The notes beneath the pieces are model-generated. The model had not been told where the DNA came from. It searched no databases and saw only the letters and a list, made by a program, of their open reading frames with translations. A program made the position numbers and the translations under genes. A stretch of DNA of 27,096 nt from positions 1 through 27,096 of the forward strand of contig JAEYUC010000071.1 in the NCBI GenBank assembly GCA_023433705.1, written 5' to 3'. The stretch's first letter is position 1, and every line of letters starts with the position of its first letter. Source of the stretch: Pseudomonadota bacterium (GTDB lineage: Bacteria; Pseudomonadota; Gammaproteobacteria; Steroidobacterales; Steroidobacteraceae). Shown here in pieces: positions 13,383 through 20,263 of this stretch.

Positions 13383-16357
13383 GACACCTTGAGCCGGAAA
13401 TCGCCGTCGCCGTAGTGCACGTAGTCGGCCCAGTCCGGCGAGCGACGCGCGAGCACCGCGCGCCGTGACTTCACGAGCGCGCTGCCGATGGTCGTGCGCA
13501 GCAGCTCACGGTAGAAAACCGTCGCGAACGCGGTCGCGGCCTCGTCCTCGACCGGCCAGTGCGTGCCCACGTAGTGCGCAAGCCCCGCGCGCAGCAGGGA
13601 TTCCGCGAGGCTGAGATTCGTGCGTACGCCGCGTTCGCGTTTCGCCGCGCGGGCGCCGCGTTCCCCCCTCGTCCCACGCGCGGTGCGCGCGCCGCGTCGA
13701 AGCCGTGCGGACTCGCAGGCGTTGAACACCACGAGAGGCGGCAAGCGCCGGAGCGCGGCGACCGCCGAGCCGGTGAGATCGCCGTCCGCGAGCGCGAGGC
13801 CACTTTCGCCGGGCCGGCGCGCGTCGAAGAAAGCGTGACCCGCGAAATGGATGACGTCGTGGCGGCCGGCTTCGAGCTCCGCGGTGACACGCGCGAGCGT
13901 CGCGGCCTCTCCGGCGACTTCCGTGACGCGCACTTTCGGGACGCGGCCGAGTATCGCCATGATGCGTTCGCGTTCGAGCTCCGCGCCAGGCAGGTCGCGC
14001 GTGGGATTCGCGATCACGAGCACGCTGAGATCGTGCTGCGCGAGACGACCCGCGTCGAAGCGCGCGGGAACGAGATCGGCGGTCGCGTAGCGGCGCGACA
14101 AGCCGCTTTCGAGCGCCGGGATCCAGCCGTGCAGGTTGAGCGTCTCCCACGGAACACGGCTGCCGGCCGCATCGTGCACCACGGAGAGCGGCTGGCGCCG
14201 CGTCGCCAACAAGGCTTCGGCGAGCGCCGGATGCAGGACGAGCGAACCCAACTTGCGGCCCAGCGACCTCACGCGCGCGGGCGTGAGCTCGGGGGCGGCG
14301 AACTCGCGATCGAGCTCGTCGAGAGCGCCCGCACGGAAGCGTCGGCTGTGTGAGTAGATAGCTGCGGACGTGCCGCCGGTGAGCAGCGACGCGCGCCAGG
14401 TTTCCAGGCCCTCGCGCCGGGCTTCCGCCGCGACGATCAGGTGGGCGGTGCCCGGCAGCTTGCGGACGCGGGTCTGCGCGCGCGTGGGCAACGGCGCGAG
14501 CGGCACGAGTCGCAGCGCGCCGGCCGGGCGCGCCCCGACGAACTCCACGAGCCGCGCCTGCACACGTTGCGCCTCGGCGCGGTTGAGCACGTGCAGATCG
14601 ATCCGCGCGAGCTTCGCGTTGCCCGCGGCACGCGCGCGCAGGATGCCGCGCAACTGCGCCGCGAACGAATCCGCGGGCTCGATGCCGGCGCGTGCGCCCC
14701 ACGCAACTGTCGCGAGTGAAGGGTAGGGCGGCGCCTCGGCGAAGCGGGCGAGATTCTCGGCCGCGAGTTCGATCACGTCTACACCCAGGCGATCGAAACG
14801 ACCGAGCCCGATCAATAGATAGGCCGTGCGCGCATTGCCGCCGCCTTTCTGCAGGCTGCGCGGAATCGGCGTGACGCTGCCCGCGTCGCCGCTCACGACG
14901 CGATGTTGCAGCCAGTCGCCGATCACGCCGCCCAGGCGCTGGTCGACGTCGGCCGCGGCGCCTTTCGCGGGCACGCCGCGCAGCAGTCCGACCGCGATCG
15001 CCGCGGCGCGCGAGTTCGCCACGTCCCCGACGATCACGCGCACGGTCAGCGGCCGGGCCGCCGTGGGCCGATGTGGACGGCGATGTTTGCGGCCGCGCGG
15101 CGGCTCGTTGAGCGTGTCGAGGAATTCGCGGCGCTGCGCCGGTGACATGCGCGGCCAGTCGATCTTTTCCCTGTATTGCTCGCGCAGCTCCGCGTCGCGA
15201 ACTCGCGAGAGAGTGCCGCGCCGCAACGGCGGGGAGGAGGCGAGCAGCTGCGCGGCGCCGGTCTTCAGCAGGTCGATCGTGCCCGCGACCACCTTGTCGT
15301 CGAGCGGGAGGTCGCTGTGACCGCACTCGACATAGCTGTGGCGCGCACCCGGCAGCCGCGCCAGCTCGATGGGCACCGTGCCGTCGCCGAGCAGGCTGTA
15401 TTCGTATTCGAAGTCGTCGTCGCGCAGCGCGACGCTGGTCGCGGTGGTGCGGTTGCAGCCGATCACGGCGTGAAAGCGCGGATCCGCGGGAGCAAGGCGT
15501 TGCGCGAGGCCCGCCGACGCGGCGAGCAGTTCTGGATTCGGGCCGGGGCCGCGCGACGGCCACGACGCGCGATCGAATAGATCGAGGTCGCTCACGGTGG
15601 GACTGGAGGGCAGCAGTTCGTGCAGCCCCGGAAAACTCGAGAACACATTGCTCGCGAGGAATTCCGCGTCGTGCCGCAGGTCGAGCATCGCGACCTTGCG
15701 CACCACCGAATAGGTGCCGCGCAGCGCCTGCACGGCGGCGAGCGATCCGGAATTCGGCGTGCCGAGCATCACGAGTTGCGACACGCGTGCGCCGGCGGGC
15801 TGCACGAGCGCCGCGCGCGCGACGAGACCGCCCATGCTGTGGCCGACGATCGCCACCTCGTCGCGACCATCGGCATCGAGGCGTTCGGCCAGGCGTTTGC
15901 CGAGCGTGGCAATGTCGTGGCGCCAGTCGTAGTCGAGCAGCACCGCGTCGAATCCGGCCTTGCGCAGCGAGAGCGTGATCTTGAGGTACGAGTAACTCAT
16001 CGCGCCGAGCGCGATGACGCGCGAGGCGGGGCTCAACGCCAGGTCGGTCAGGCGGCCGAACGCGATGTCAATGGGATCCAGCCACACGACGTCATTGGGT
16101 TTGCGTTCGCCGCGCACGAATCCGAGCTGCGAGCCCATGATCCCGGGCAGCACGTATACGCGCCGGCCCGGCGCCCGGCGAGGCCGGCGCGTCGTGGCGC
16201 GTGCGAGCGCCACCAGCTCGGCGTACAGCTTCGGGCCGAAGAAATCGACCAGCTCGGGATGCTTTTCGCGCGAAGCGAGCATGTGCACGAGCGTCGCTTG
16301 GTCGAGCGAGAACCGGTCGTACGGAGTGACGTGATCGATCGGCGCGGACTGGGTCAC
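13379..16357 (-). CDS. LCAT-like lipase / M17-N-like / CHAT protease fusion
   Basis: A 992-residue protein with no signal peptide or membrane helix, so probably cytoplasmic. Residues about 65-370 form an alpha/beta hydrolase of the lecithin:cholesterol acyltransferase/esterase type: oxyanion segment VYVLPGIMGSQL (67-78), nucleophile Ser174 in GHSMGG, probable acid Asp325 in LLGDGTVP and His347 in ECGHSDL. A basic linker (about 421-435) leads to residues about 436-545, which look like the macro-like N-terminal domain of M17 leucyl aminopeptidases (VGDVANSRAAAI, ALIGLGRFD-like LLIGLGRFDRLG). Residues about 700-992 are a CHAT caspase-like domain with His841 (VIHFAGHAFFD) and Cys881 (VVFNACESA), then a 25-residue Arg/Gly-rich insert and GTHWPVEDEAA. 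The GTG start overlaps the upstream stop by 4 nt. Lipase and CHAT calls are firm; the middle domain is a fold-level guess. Confidence 0.9.
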   Translation of the reverse strand: MTQSAPIDHVTPYDRFSLDQATLVHMLASREKHPELVDFFGPKLYAELVALARATTRRPRRAPGRRVYVLPGIMGSQLGFVRGERKPNDVVWLDPIDIAFGRLTDLALSPASRVIALGAMSYSYLKITLSLRKAGFDAVLLDYDWRHDIATLGKRLAERLDADGRDEVAIVGHSMGGLVARAALVQPAGARVSQLVMLGTPNSGSLAAVQALRGTYSVVRKVAMLDLRHDAEFLASNVFSSFPGLHELLPSSPTVSDLDLFDRASWPSRGPGPNPELLAASAGLAQRLAPADPRFHAVIGCNRTTATSVALRDDDFEYEYSLLGDGTVPIELARLPGARHSYVECGHSDLPLDDKVVAGTIDLLKTGAAQLLASSPPLRRGTLSRVRDAELREQYREKIDWPRMSPAQRREFLDTLNEPPRGRKHRRPHRPTAARPLTVRVIVGDVANSRAAAIAVGLLRGVPAKGAAADVDQRLGGVIGDWLQHRVVSGDAGSVTPIPRSLQKGGGNARTAYLLIGLGRFDRLGVDVIELAAENLARFAEAPPYPSLATVAWGARAGIEPADSFAAQLRGILRARAAGNAKLARIDLHVLNRAEAQRVQARLVEFVGARPAGALRLVPLAPLPTRAQTRVRKLPGTAHLIVAAEARREGLETWRASLLTGGTSAAIYSHSRRFRAGALDELDREFAAPELTPARVRSLGRKLGSLVLHPALAEALLATRRQPLSVVHDAAGSRVPWETLNLHGWIPALESGLSRRYATADLVPARFDAGRLAQHDLSVLVIANPTRDLPGAELERERIMAILGRVPKVRVTEVAGEAATLARVTAELEAGRHDVIHFAGHAFFDARRPGESGLALADGDLTGSAVAALRRLPPLVVFNACESARLRRGARTARGTRGERGARAAKRERGVRTNLSLAESLLRAGLAHYVGTHWPVEDEAATAFATVFYRELLRTTIGSALVKSRRAVLARRSPDWADYVHYGDGDFRLKVS

Positions 16358-17304
16358 GCGGTTTCCCCGCCGGTGCCCAGGCCGAGCGCCGCGTCCAGCC
16401 AGTCGAACACTGGCTTCCACAACACATCGCGATGACGCGATGCGAAGAAACCCTCGTGACCGATGCGTTTCGAGCCGACGTCGGCGGGCGAGTACCAGCG
16501 CTGCTCGCGCGCGGCGTTGGGGAAGTACTTGTTCAGCTCGGTGACCGTGCGCCGGGTCGCGATCGGATCGTCGGTGAACGCGACGTTGAGCAGCGGCCCA
16601 CGGATTTCGTCGAATACGTTTCCGGATAGATAGGTGGCGAGGTCCGGGCCGAAGTGGCCGGGACGCAGGCACCAGCGCTTCCATTCCTCGTAGACGCCGC
16701 GCGGCAGTGGCAGACCGGTCCAGCCGCCGCCGCTCGGGATGTATCCCTTGAGCGCGAGCATCACGGGGCCGTGCACCCGCCAGAACCACCAGGCGAGATA
16801 CTTGAACGGTGCGTGCTCCCAGCGCCAGTAACCCACCGAGGTGCCGATCTGCACGTGCGCGCGGGCCAGCGCGTGATTCTCGAGAAGTCCCAGCAACTGG
16901 CCGCCGATGCTGTGTCCGAGCGTGGCGAGTGGCAGTCCCTGCGCACGCCGCGCGGCGACGTCGAGCGCGGCGGGCATGTCGAGCAGGCCCCAGTCGCTCA
17001 TGCGCGCCGTTTCGGTCGCGAGATCGGTCGGCGCGGACGCGCCCATTCCGCGGTAGTCGTAGACCAGAGCGTCATAGCCGCGCCCCGCCGCATAGGCCGC
17101 GATCTTGAAGTAGAAAGTCTGCGGGAAACCCGTCCCGCCGCTGATCATGACCACCGCGCGGCGGTGCGGCGCGGAGAACCAGTGTGCCGCGAGCTCGCGG
17201 CCGTCGGCGCAGCGGAGCGTGAATGGCTGCGGCGCCACTCCAGTTTCCGCCGGCGCCGCTGCTTCCTTGCGTCCCTGCGCTTCGCTCACGACGCCCGGGG
17301 TCAC
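16354..17304 (-). CDS. Alpha/beta hydrolase, COG4757 type
   Basis: A 316-residue alpha/beta hydrolase. It shows MISGGTGFPQTFYFKIA (53-69), the strand VYDYRGMGAS (81-90), nucleophile Ser132 in LGHSIGG, a DDPIATRRTV segment with candidate acid Asp245/246, and His283 in IGHEGFF. The pattern, including PLPRGVYEEWKRWC, is that of the predicted hydrolase group COG4757, with no proven substrate. The start GTG at 17304 overlaps the oxyR stop as GTGA; GTG 17289 (MSEAQ...) is an alternative. The end overlaps the lipase-CHAT start in the same way. Such tight packing implies translational coupling of all three genes. The frame also runs antisense-free far upstream through oxyR, which is a shadow. Confidence 0.9.
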   Translation of the reverse strand: MTPGVVSEAQGRKEAAAPAETGVAPQPFTLRCADGRELAAHWFSAPHRRAVVMISGGTGFPQTFYFKIAAYAAGRGYDALVYDYRGMGASAPTDLATETARMSDWGLLDMPAALDVAARRAQGLPLATLGHSIGGQLLGLLENHALARAHVQIGTSVGYWRWEHAPFKYLAWWFWRVHGPVMLALKGYIPSGGGWTGLPLPRGVYEEWKRWCLRPGHFGPDLATYLSGNVFDEIRGPLLNVAFTDDPIATRRTVTELNKYFPNAAREQRWYSPADVGSKRIGHEGFFASRHRDVLWKPVFDWLDAALGLGTGGETA

Positions 17305-18197
17305 AACGCGTGCGCCTCTATCTGTTTCGCGAGAGCGAGGATGGCTGCGCGGCGCGCGCTGGACTTGCGCCACACCGCGCCAATCGTGCGCTTCGGCACG
17401 GGTTTCGCGAACGGACGGATCGCGACGCCGCGCGCGTTGCCGTACGCGCCGCGTCCGGCGAGCTCGGGCAGCAGCGTGATACCCACGCCCGCCGCCACCA
17501 TCTGGCGCAATGTTTCGAGGCTCGTGGCACGGAAGTCCTGCTTCTCCTGCACACCCGTGCCCGAGCAGATGTCGAGCGCCTGGTCGCGCAGGCAATGGCC
17601 GTCCTCGAGCAGCAGCAGCGTCTCGTGGTCGAGATCCTCGACCTTGATGTGCGCGCGCGAGGCGAGGCGGTGATCCGCGGGCATCGCGACCGTGAACGGC
17701 TCCTCGTAGAGCTCGTACACGTCGAGGCCGTCGAGCGGCACCGGCAGCGCGAGGACGCCGACGTCGATCTCGCCCGAGTGCAGCTTCTCGAGCATCGGGT
17801 CGGTCTGGTACTCGTACAGCATCAGCTCGAGGCGCGGCAGCGCCTTGCGCAGCCTGGCCGCGACGTTGGGCAGTAGATAGGGGCCGATGGTTGGCAGCAG
17901 CGCGAGCCTGAGCCGCCCGGCGAGCGGGTCGCTGTGACCCTTGGCGATCTCGACGATGTCGTCGCTCGCTTCGAGGATGCGGCGCGCGCGCTCCACGATT
18001 TCCTCGCCCGCGGCGGTCAACGAGACGCGCTTGGGGGCGCGTTCGATGAGCTGCACGCCGAGGTAGTCCTCGAGTTTCTTGAGCTGCGCCGACAGCGTGG
18101 GCTGGCTCACGAAGCTGCGCTCCGCGGCGCGCCCGAAATGGCGCGTATCCGCCACGGCGACGAGGTAACGCAGGTCCTTGAGCTTGAGATCCGCCAT
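17301..18197 (-). CDS. oxyR: OxyR, peroxide-sensing LysR-type regulator
   Basis: A 298-residue LysR-type activator that senses hydrogen peroxide by disulfide formation. The winged helix-turn-helix is at 1-65 (RHFGRAAERSFVSQPTLSA), and the sensor domain has the diagnostic LLLLEDGHCLRDQALDIC with Cys202 and Cys211 nine residues apart, as Cys199 and Cys208 are in E. coli OxyR. DFRATSLETLRQMVAAG and GITLLPELA are also classic. GAGGA lies 7 nt upstream of the ATG at 18197. The OxyR operator overlaps the start codon, which predicts autoregulation. It is divergent from ahpC and is the first gene of a three-gene unit with two hydrolases. Confidence 0.96.
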   Translation of the reverse strand: MADLKLKDLRYLVAVADTRHFGRAAERSFVSQPTLSAQLKKLEDYLGVQLIERAPKRVSLTAAGEEIVERARRILEASDDIVEIAKGHSDPLAGRLRLALLPTIGPYLLPNVAARLRKALPRLELMLYEYQTDPMLEKLHSGEIDVGVLALPVPLDGLDVYELYEEPFTVAMPADHRLASRAHIKVEDLDHETLLLLEDGHCLRDQALDICSGTGVQEKQDFRATSLETLRQMVAAGVGITLLPELAGRGAYGNARGVAIRPFAKPVPKRTIGAVWRKSSARRAAILALAKQIEAHAL

Positions 18198-18232
18198 AGA
18201 TGTCCTCTATCGAGTTTATCCAATCAATCGAT
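18196..18232. promoter_or_regulatory. OxyR operator
   Basis: ATAGATGTCCTCTAT at 18196-18210 is a perfect fit in length and outer bases to the OxyR half-element ATAGntnnnanCTAT. After exactly 7 nt, 18218-18232 (ATCCAATCAATCGAT) is a degenerate second element that keeps the outer AT, an inner A, and C-AT at the far end. This matches the known 37-bp tetramer site layout. It covers the oxyR start and ends at the -35 region of the ahpC promoter. Recognition is by comparison with the published consensus; binding is inferred. Confidence 0.8.
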
Positions 18233-18261
18233 TGGCCGAAATGGGGGCGGCCCTGGAGAAT
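18232..18261 (+). promoter_or_regulatory. Candidate ahpC promoter
   Basis: TTGGCC (18232-18237) and GAGAAT (18256-18261) with 18 nt between them give a weak sigma70-like promoter directly next to the OxyR site, as expected for an OxyR-activated gene. The remaining leader to the ahpC ATG is about 75 nt and ends in AAGGAG. Confidence 0.45.
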
Positions 18262-18342
18262 GCTCCACATCGAATGACGGCCGGCACCGCAACCCTGTGG
18301 GAGGGGACCCGGAACAGGCCAAAGTTTCACCAAGGAGCAAGC

Positions 18343-18882
18343 ATGTTAGGTATCGGCAAGAAGTTTCCGGATTATTCGCTGACGGGCGTCGTTTCGAACG
18401 ACCAGGCGAAGGCGTTCCAGACGTTCGACCAGGATTCGAACAAGGGCAAGTGGCGTGTAGTCTTTTTCTGGCCGAAGGACTTCACCTTCGTGTGCCCGAC
18501 CGAGATCGCGGCGTTCGGCAAGCTCGAGAAGGAGTTCAAGGCGCGCGACGCGCAGCTCCTCGGCGTTTCGATCGACAGCGAGTACGTCCACCACGCGTGG
18601 CGCAGCACCAAGGAAGAGCTGAAGAACCTGCCCTTCCCGATGCTCTCGGACATCAAGCGTGAGCTCTCGACCGAGCTCGGCATCCTCGACGAGGCGGCGG
18701 GCGTTTCGCAGCGCGCGACCTACATCGTGGATCCGGAAGGCGTGATCCGCTTCGTGTACGTCACCGACCTGTCGGTCGGACGCAGCCCGGAGGAAGTCCT
18801 CCGCGTGCTCGACGCGCTGCAGACCGACGAGCTGTGCCCCTGCAACTGGAAGCAGGGCGACGAGACGCTGAAGGCGGCCTGA
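18343..18882 (+). CDS. ahpC: Alkyl hydroperoxide reductase AhpC (peroxiredoxin)
   Basis: A 179-residue peroxiredoxin that reduces peroxides. The peroxidatic Cys51 lies in DFTFVCPTEIAAF and the C-terminus has DELCPCNW with Cys165 and Cys167. This double C-terminal cysteine is typical of the mycobacterial-type AhpC that is recharged by AhpD, not by the flavoprotein AhpF. The frame is open from 18178, but AAGGAG before ATG 18343 and the family N-terminus (MLGIGKKFPDYSL) fix the start. It is under the OxyR site and followed 70 nt later by ahpD. Confidence 0.96.
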   Translation: MLGIGKKFPDYSLTGVVSNDQAKAFQTFDQDSNKGKWRVVFFWPKDFTFVCPTEIAAFGKLEKEFKARDAQLLGVSIDSEYVHHAWRSTKEELKNLPFPMLSDIKRELSTELGILDEAAGVSQRATYIVDPEGVIRFVYVTDLSVGRSPEEVLRVLDALQTDELCPCNWKQGDETLKAA

Positions 18883-18911
18883 GGAAGGCGCCGACTCGCA
18901 AGCAACAACCC

Positions 18912-18935
18912 GGAGGCGGCCCCGCGGCCGCCTCC
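18912..18935 (+). other. GC hairpin between ahpC and ahpD
   Basis: GGAGGCGGCC and GGCCGCCTCC form a perfect 10-bp stem with a 4-nt CCGC loop in the 70-nt intercistronic gap. There is no T-tract. It probably stabilises the ahpC mRNA end or lowers read-through to ahpD. Confidence 0.65.
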
Positions 18936-18952
18936 CATTCGAGGAGCACGAC

Positions 18953-19516
18953 ATGACGATTGAAAACGTTCGCGACGCACTGCCCGACTACGCGCGCGAT
19001 CTCAAGCTGAACCTGGGCTCGGTGCTCGCTCCGAATGGCGCGCCGGGTCTCAACGAAAAGCAGATCTGGTCGATCGCGCTGGCTTCCGCCATCGCCGCGC
19101 GCAACACGACGTTCGCGCGCATCGTGGAGGCCGAGTCGCGCGCCCATCTCGCCGAGGTGGAAGTCGAAGGCGCGAAGGCCGCGGCGGCCATCATGGGCAT
19201 GAACAACATCTACTACCGCTTCCTGCATCTCGTGGAAGACGGCGAGTACCAGACCATGCCGGCGCGACTGCGCATGAACGTGATCGCCAACCACGGCATC
19301 GACAAGCTCGACTTCGAGCTGATTTCGCTCGCGGTTTCGGCGGTGAACGGATGCGGGCTGTGTGTGACGTCGCACGAGAAGAAGCTGCGGCAGCACGAAG
19401 TGTCGCGCGAGGCGATCCAGAGCGCGGTGCGCATCGCGGCGACCATTCACGCGGTGGCCGGCGTGCTGGAATTCGAGCAGAGCGTGCCCGCGGCAGCGGC
19501 GCCGCTGGCCGCGTGA
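18953..19516 (+). CDS. ahpD: Alkylhydroperoxidase AhpD
   Basis: A 187-residue all-alpha protein of the AhpD/CMD family that passes electrons to AhpC through a CxxC disulfide. Residues NGCGLCVTSHEKKLR carry Cys134, Cys137 and His141, and Glu122 (FELISLAVSAV) matches the proton-relay glutamate of mycobacterial AhpD. The His between the cysteines in the mycobacterial enzyme is Leu here. Length is usual. GAGGAG precedes the ATG at 18953. Together with the AhpC type this gives a self-consistent peroxide-reducing pair under OxyR control. Confidence 0.95.
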   Translation: MTIENVRDALPDYARDLKLNLGSVLAPNGAPGLNEKQIWSIALASAIAARNTTFARIVEAESRAHLAEVEVEGAKAAAAIMGMNNIYYRFLHLVEDGEYQTMPARLRMNVIANHGIDKLDFELISLAVSAVNGCGLCVTSHEKKLRQHEVSREAIQSAVRIAATIHAVAGVLEFEQSVPAAAAPLAA

Positions 19517-19531
19517 GGCAGGAGAGAATCC

Positions 19532-19576
19532 TCGACGATCGGCAAGCTCCCCCTCCCTGTGTTTGCCGGTCGTCGA
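19532..19576. other. Long stem-loop downstream of ahpD
   Basis: Arms at 19532-19545 and 19563-19576 pair over 14 bp with a single G-U wobble, closing a 17-nt pyrimidine-rich loop. It lies between the ahpD stop and the terminator at 19583, so it would be part of the ahpCD transcript's 3' end. No function known. Confidence 0.6.
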
Positions 19577-19582
19577 TGACGC

Positions 19583-19610
19583 GGCGCCCGCGATAGCGGG
19601 CGCCTTTTTT
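19583..19610 (+). terminator. Rho-independent terminator of ahpCD
   Basis: Perfect 9-bp stem GGCGCCCGC/GCGGGCGCC with a GATA loop followed by TTTTTT. It ends 11 nt before the stop codon of the convergent response regulator gene. Confidence 0.93.
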
Positions 19611-19621
19611 CCGTTTTTCGG

Positions 19622-20263
19622 TCAGGCCAGCAATCGGAGCCGCTGCGCTTCGGACAATGCATCCACCTTGGTATGCACCTGCAGCTTGCGGTACGCGCGC
19701 TTCACGTAGGTCTGCACCGTGTGGCGCGAGACTTCCATGATGTCCGCGATCTCCTGGTAGCTGAACCCTTTCGCGGCGAGGGACAGCACCCGCGTCTCCT
19801 GTTCCGACAACGAGACTCCGTCTTCGCCCGCCGGCGTGCGCTTCACGTATGGCAGGCTGTTGAGCAACTGCCGGGCGATCACCGGACTGATGGGGCTGCC
19901 ACCGGCGCGCAGCTCGCGTATGTACTCGACGATCTCGGAGGCGGGCAGGTCCTTGAGTAGATAGCCCGTGGCGCCCGCGGCGATGGAGTCCATGACCGAG
20001 GCTTCGTCTCCGAACACCGTGACGACCATGATTTCGCAACCGGGCGCGCTGCGCATCGCCTCGCGTATCAGGTCGATGCCGCTGCCATCCGGCAGCCTCA
20101 GGTCCACCAGCAGCACATTCGGCGCATCACGCAGCAGGCTCAAGCCCTCGGCAAGCGTGGCCGCCATGCCGGCGACCTCCATGTCCGGCGCGTCGCGGAT
20201 CGCGCGCGCGAATCCCTCGCGGAACACCGGATCGTCCTCGACGATCAGGACGCGCACGCTCAT
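19622..20263 (-). CDS. NarL/FixJ-family response regulator
   Basis: A 213-residue two-component regulator. The receiver domain (1-120) has the acidic pair Asp10/Asp11... in VEDD, phospho-acceptor Asp54 in LLVDLRLPDGSG and Lys in GYLLKDLP. The LuxR-type helix-turn-helix is at about 147-210 (LSEQETRVLSLAAKGFSYQEIADIMEVSRHTVQTYVKRAYRKL). The ATG at 20263 overlaps the kinase stop as ATGA, so the two are translationally coupled and form a cognate pair. The longer open frame extending to 21367 is antisense-free read-through of the kinase gene in another frame. Target genes are not shown by the sequence; the divergent secreted-protein genes at 21622 are candidates. Confidence 0.94.
   Translation of the reverse strand: MSVRVLIVEDDPVFREGFARAIRDAPDMEVAGMAATLAEGLSLLRDAPNVLLVDLRLPDGSGIDLIREAMRSAPGCEIMVVTVFGDEASVMDSIAAGATGYLLKDLPASEIVEYIRELRAGGSPISPVIARQLLNSLPYVKRTPAGEDGVSLSEQETRVLSLAAKGFSYQEIADIMEVSRHTVQTYVKRAYRKLQVHTKVDALSEAQRLRLLA

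Noticed and set aside
13379..18197. Defence island around the CHAT gene
   Set aside because: No restriction, toxin-antitoxin, transposase or other defence gene lies nearby; the setting is housekeeping and stress genes, so defence is only one possibility.
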